Source: Chloracidobacterium sp. (lineage in GTDB: Bacteria; Acidobacteriota; Blastocatellia; Pyrinomonadales; Pyrinomonadaceae). From it: a DNA stretch of 64,000 nt. This document shows positions 61,688 to 64,000 of this stretch, piece by piece. Made by a program: the position numbers and the translations under genes. Below the pieces are notes generated by a model. The model saw only the letters and a list, made by a program, of their open reading frames with translations. It was not told the DNA's origin and made no database searches. The stretch spans positions 310,001 through 374,000 of the forward strand of contig JABTUB010000002.1 of assembly GCA_015075585.1 (NCBI GenBank). Direction: 5' to 3'. Every line of letters begins with the position of its first letter. Position 1 is the stretch's first letter.

Positions 61688-62149
61688 ATGGCATTTCTTG
61701 ATAAAAAGATCCCGCCGCCCGTGATCGCATTGGCAAGCCTCGCCATCGTGTGGGGTATCGCCCGTCTTTTCCCGACGCTGTCCTTTTCATCGCAATATCT
61801 GCTTCCGACAGCATCGCTGATCGCGGCCGCGGGCTTTTTGCTCGCACTGTGGGGCATTGTCACGTTTCGGCGTGCAGGCACTACATTAAATCCTCACACA
61901 CCCGAAAATACCGATATGATCGTCCGGAACGGCCCGTTCCGCTTCACCCGCAATCCGATGTATCTCGGCCTTGCGATCGGCTTGGCAGCAGCCTGCATCT
62001 TCTTTGGGAATCCGCTGTCGGTGATCGGCTTGGCGGCATTCGTCGCCTATATGACACAATTCCAAATAAAAGCCGAAGAGCGTGCCATTGAGAAAAAATT
62101 CGGCACGCCCTACGTTGAATATCGCTCGTCCGTGCGGCGATGGCTTTAG
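61688..62149 (+). CDS. Isoprenylcysteine methyltransferase-like (ICMT/PEMT) membrane protein
   Basis: The 153-residue product has about four membrane helices. Its signature is clear: Gly-Pro-Phe-Arg-Phe-Thr-Arg-Asn-Pro-Met-Tyr-Leu-Gly-Leu, followed by Ala-Glu-Glu-Arg-Ala-Ile-Glu-Lys-Lys-Phe-Gly and Pro-Tyr-Val-Glu-Tyr. Such proteins methylate lipids, thiols or other small molecules with SAM; the substrate is not known for the bacterial short forms. Its stop is 8 bp from the convergent DUF1501 gene's stop. Confidence 0.9.
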   Translation: MAFLDKKIPPPVIALASLAIVWGIARLFPTLSFSSQYLLPTASLIAAAGFLLALWGIVTFRRAGTTLNPHTPENTDMIVRNGPFRFTRNPMYLGLAIGLAAACIFFGNPLSVIGLAAFVAYMTQFQIKAEERAIEKKFGTPYVEYRSSVRRWL

Positions 62150-62157
62150 CCACGCCC

Positions 62158-63426
62158 TCAGCTCAGAAATCCGCGAAACTTCGCTGAGTTTGCCGTGTAG
62201 CCCGGAAATATCTTTGCCAGATCGCGTACGCCCATATGCTTGAGCGAGGCTTCTGCGAAGATGTCTCGAAAATCGGTTGTAACGTCGAGGTCTCGGCCTT
62301 CGTACAGTTTATCGGACGCAAGGCCGCGAAAATCGCCGTAGATCTTGCCACCTTTGACAGAATTGCCGATCGCGAACATCGTATTCGCATGGCCGTGGTC
62401 AGTGCCGCGTCCGCCATTCTCTCGCACGGTGCGGCCGAATTCGCTCATCGTAAGAACGATCACGTCATCCATTCGCTTGCCGAGATCAGCGGTAAAAGCC
62501 GCTATCGACTGCGAGAATATCCGCAAGAAATTGGCGAGCTGGCCGCGGCCACTGCCTTCATTCGTATGCGTATCCCAACGAATATCGCTCCCCGTATCCG
62601 TAAATGCTACCTCGAGGCCGACGCCGGCCTTAATGAGCTGAGCGATCTGCCGGAGTGAGCGGCCAAGCTGGCTGTTCGGATACTGTGCGCCGTTCTCGGG
62701 TTTGTACTGTCCGGGGGCCGCCCGCTTTAGGAAATCGACAGCCTCGAACGTCTCCTTTCCTGTCCCTTCGAGCGTATCCTTGACGTTCTGTTCGTAGATC
62801 CCTTCAAATCCATTTTTCAGGTCGGAGCTGAAAACGCCCGCCTTGATGGAAAAGTCGTTGAGATTCGCCATAGCCACCGACGGAGCCTTGCCGTACAATG
62901 AACGCGGCAGCACGGGTGTCATAGAAACTGCGCGGAATGGCGACGATCCCTTATCCTTCGATTGCTGCAAGAGTCTGTTGAGCCAGCCGTCCCTTGTGCT
63001 TTTTACGCCGGGCGTGGCCGATTCCATATAGTCCTGTGCGTCAAAATGCGAACGCGTATTGTCAGGCGAACCGACGGCGGTCAGTGCGGCAAGATTTCCT
63101 GCATCCCAAAGCGGCTTGAACGCAGCCATCGCCGGATGCAGGCCGAACGTGTCATCGAGTTTTATAACGCCATCCGAATCGCCCGGCTTCTTTACGGCGA
63201 TGGTCGGACGAAGCCTGTAGTATTCGCTTTCGCCGTATGGTACGAGCACATTCAGCCCGTCAACGGCTCCGCGTTGGAAGATCGTGACGATGATCTTTTT
63301 TCTTTTTGAGTCCTTTGCCGCGGTCTGTGCGGCCGCAAATTGATGAAGAAAATCGGGAGCGGCTGCCATCAGCCCAAAACTCGCCAATCCGATGCCGCTT
63401 GCTTTCAAAAAATAACGCCTATCCAT
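62158..63426 (-). CDS. DUF1501 Tat-exported protein
   Basis: The 422-residue product has a twin-arginine signal (Met-Asp-Arg-Arg-Tyr-Phe-Leu-Lys-Ala-Ser-Gly-Ile-Gly, cleavage near Ala-Ala-Gln). The mature part fits DUF1501, an alkaline-phosphatase-superfamily fold: Phe-Gln-Arg-Gly-Ala-Val-Asp-Gly-Leu-Asn, His-Pro-Ala-Met, Arg-Ser-His-Phe-Asp-Ala-Gln-Asp-Tyr-Met-Glu, Met-Ser-Glu-Phe-Gly-Arg-Thr and Asp-His-Gly. In acidobacteria and planctomycetes the gene is usually next to a DUF1800 gene, absent here. The reaction is unknown. Confidence 0.93.
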   Translation of the reverse strand: MDRRYFLKASGIGLASFGLMAAAPDFLHQFAAAQTAAKDSKRKKIIVTIFQRGAVDGLNVLVPYGESEYYRLRPTIAVKKPGDSDGVIKLDDTFGLHPAMAAFKPLWDAGNLAALTAVGSPDNTRSHFDAQDYMESATPGVKSTRDGWLNRLLQQSKDKGSSPFRAVSMTPVLPRSLYGKAPSVAMANLNDFSIKAGVFSSDLKNGFEGIYEQNVKDTLEGTGKETFEAVDFLKRAAPGQYKPENGAQYPNSQLGRSLRQIAQLIKAGVGLEVAFTDTGSDIRWDTHTNEGSGRGQLANFLRIFSQSIAAFTADLGKRMDDVIVLTMSEFGRTVRENGGRGTDHGHANTMFAIGNSVKGGKIYGDFRGLASDKLYEGRDLDVTTDFRDIFAEASLKHMGVRDLAKIFPGYTANSAKFRGFLS

Positions 63427-63485
63427 AAAACTCCTCGCGTAGCGTTCAATGTCACCATATTAGACGCATCGGCGGTCGAATTGGC

Positions 63486-64000
63486 CTATCTAATGATTAT
63501 CTCATCAACAAAAATGTACGCGTCAAAACCGGCACCGGGATGCCACGCGGGGATCTTGCCGAGATTTTTTGCCTTTACGCGGACGTAGCGGGCAGAGACG
63601 GGCGTGATCTTTCTAAGGTAATCGCGAGTGATCGGTGTCATATCCTCGACCGGGACATCCGTCTTGATCTCGGCGACCGGGCGGAAATTCACGCCGTCGT
63701 CCGAGACCTCGAACCCGACTGTCGTCGGCATCCATATCCAGGAGCGCGCGACCTGAAGGAATCCGCCGCCGACCTCGCTGATCTTTGTTGGCCGCTTCAT
63801 ATCGACAACGGCCTCGAAATCCTGCCCTTGATAGCCTTGCCATTCACCGGACGCAAAATTCACAGTTCCGCGAATACCGTCGATCAGCCCCTCGTCCCCG
63901 CCTCCGTTGTACTGACTGCTGTAATGCGACAGTATCTTTACAGACCAGTCATTCGGACGTTTGTAAAATGTTGCGGAGACCTCGGGGCTTTTTATGCCGT
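63486..64000 (-). CDS. C-terminal part of a probable beta-hexosaminidase (GH20), runs off the window
   Basis: The frame is open from the window end to the stop at 63486 and encodes at least 171 residues: first a chitobiase C-terminal-like strand pair (Ile-Lys-Ser-Pro-Glu-Val-Ser-Ala-Thr-Phe), then Tyr-Asn-Gly-Gly-Gly-Asp-Glu-Gly-Leu-Ile-Asp-Gly-Ile-Arg-Gly, then an F5/8-type C (discoidin-like) domain (Trp-Gln-Gly-Tyr-Gln-Gly-Gln-Asp-Phe-Glu-Ala-Val-Val-Asp). This order is common at the C-terminus of GH20 enzymes. The catalytic part is outside the window, so the enzyme assignment is inferred. Confidence 0.75.
   Translation of the reverse strand, partial: GIKSPEVSATFYKRPNDWSVKILSHYSSQYNGGGDEGLIDGIRGTVNFASGEWQGYQGQDFEAVVDMKRPTKISEVGGGFLQVARSWIWMPTTVGFEVSDDGVNFRPVAEIKTDVPVEDMTPITRDYLRKITPVSARYVRVKAKNLGKIPAWHPGAGFDAYIFVDEIIIR

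Overview
The window looks like a chromosomal segment of a Gram-negative, diderm, aerobic heterotroph, most likely an acidobacterium of the class Blastocatellia (Pyrinomonadaceae-like). This is inference from gene content: a fused E2/E1 2-oxoglutarate dehydrogenase (kgd type), a carboxypeptidase-regulatory/TonB-dependent Oar-like receptor, SdrD-type secreted proteins, a DUF1501 Tat-exported protein, an LptE-like protein and a PilT-like ATPase. Base composition is moderately GC-rich throughout. No prophage, CRISPR array or large integrated island is evident; most of the window is housekeeping and envelope functions.

Region by region. 1-4.6 kb is the only eroded stretch: a 5'-truncated gene, two degenerate intergenic repeats, two START/AHSA1-domain proteins, a small IS200-like Y1 transposase flanked by a pair of 45-bp inverted double-hairpin repeats (REPtron-like), and two decayed genes (a DUF1801 gene with two stops and a frameshift, and a frameshifted signal-peptide remnant). 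4.6-10.3 kb: MgtE magnesium transporter, a nucleotide-sugar epimerase, an S41 protease, and ribH-nusB followed by a secreted protein. 10.3-20.8 kb: kgd, a CapA-like lipoprotein, an Smc with an unusual acidic insertion, and a DUF4388 protein. 20.8-31.9 kb: the Oar-like receptor, a metallophosphoesterase overlapping pgsA, a sugar ABC transporter (xylG/xylH type) without a binding protein, and the acs / MtnB-like / msrA run. 32-46.8 kb: surface or secreted repeat proteins, LD-carboxypeptidase, three tRNAs (Thr-CGT, Leu-CAG, Leu-CAA), an HTH/ImmA-type protease pair, rsmG, and a sigma-54 regulator with its histidine kinase. 47-53.9 kb: queA-rimI-thiE, a PilT-like ATPase with a zinc-ribbon/receiver-like partner, and the folP / small membrane protein / lptE / holA operon. 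54-64 kb: a 7 x 21-bp tandem repeat, ftsH, tilS, a PaaI-type thioesterase, argH divergent from argG, unknown and membrane proteins, a DUF1501 protein, and the C-terminus of a probable GH20 beta-hexosaminidase running off the end.

The most interesting items are the REPtron-like transposase cassette, a promoter plus leader with mutually exclusive hairpins ahead of the SdrD-type gene (31981-32125), an MtnB-like protein that has lost two of three zinc ligands, the Smc head-domain insertion, the PilT-adjacent zinc-ribbon/receiver-like protein, and the HTH-metalloprotease pair set between two tRNA genes. No complete, clearly new multi-gene system is demonstrable from sequence alone.
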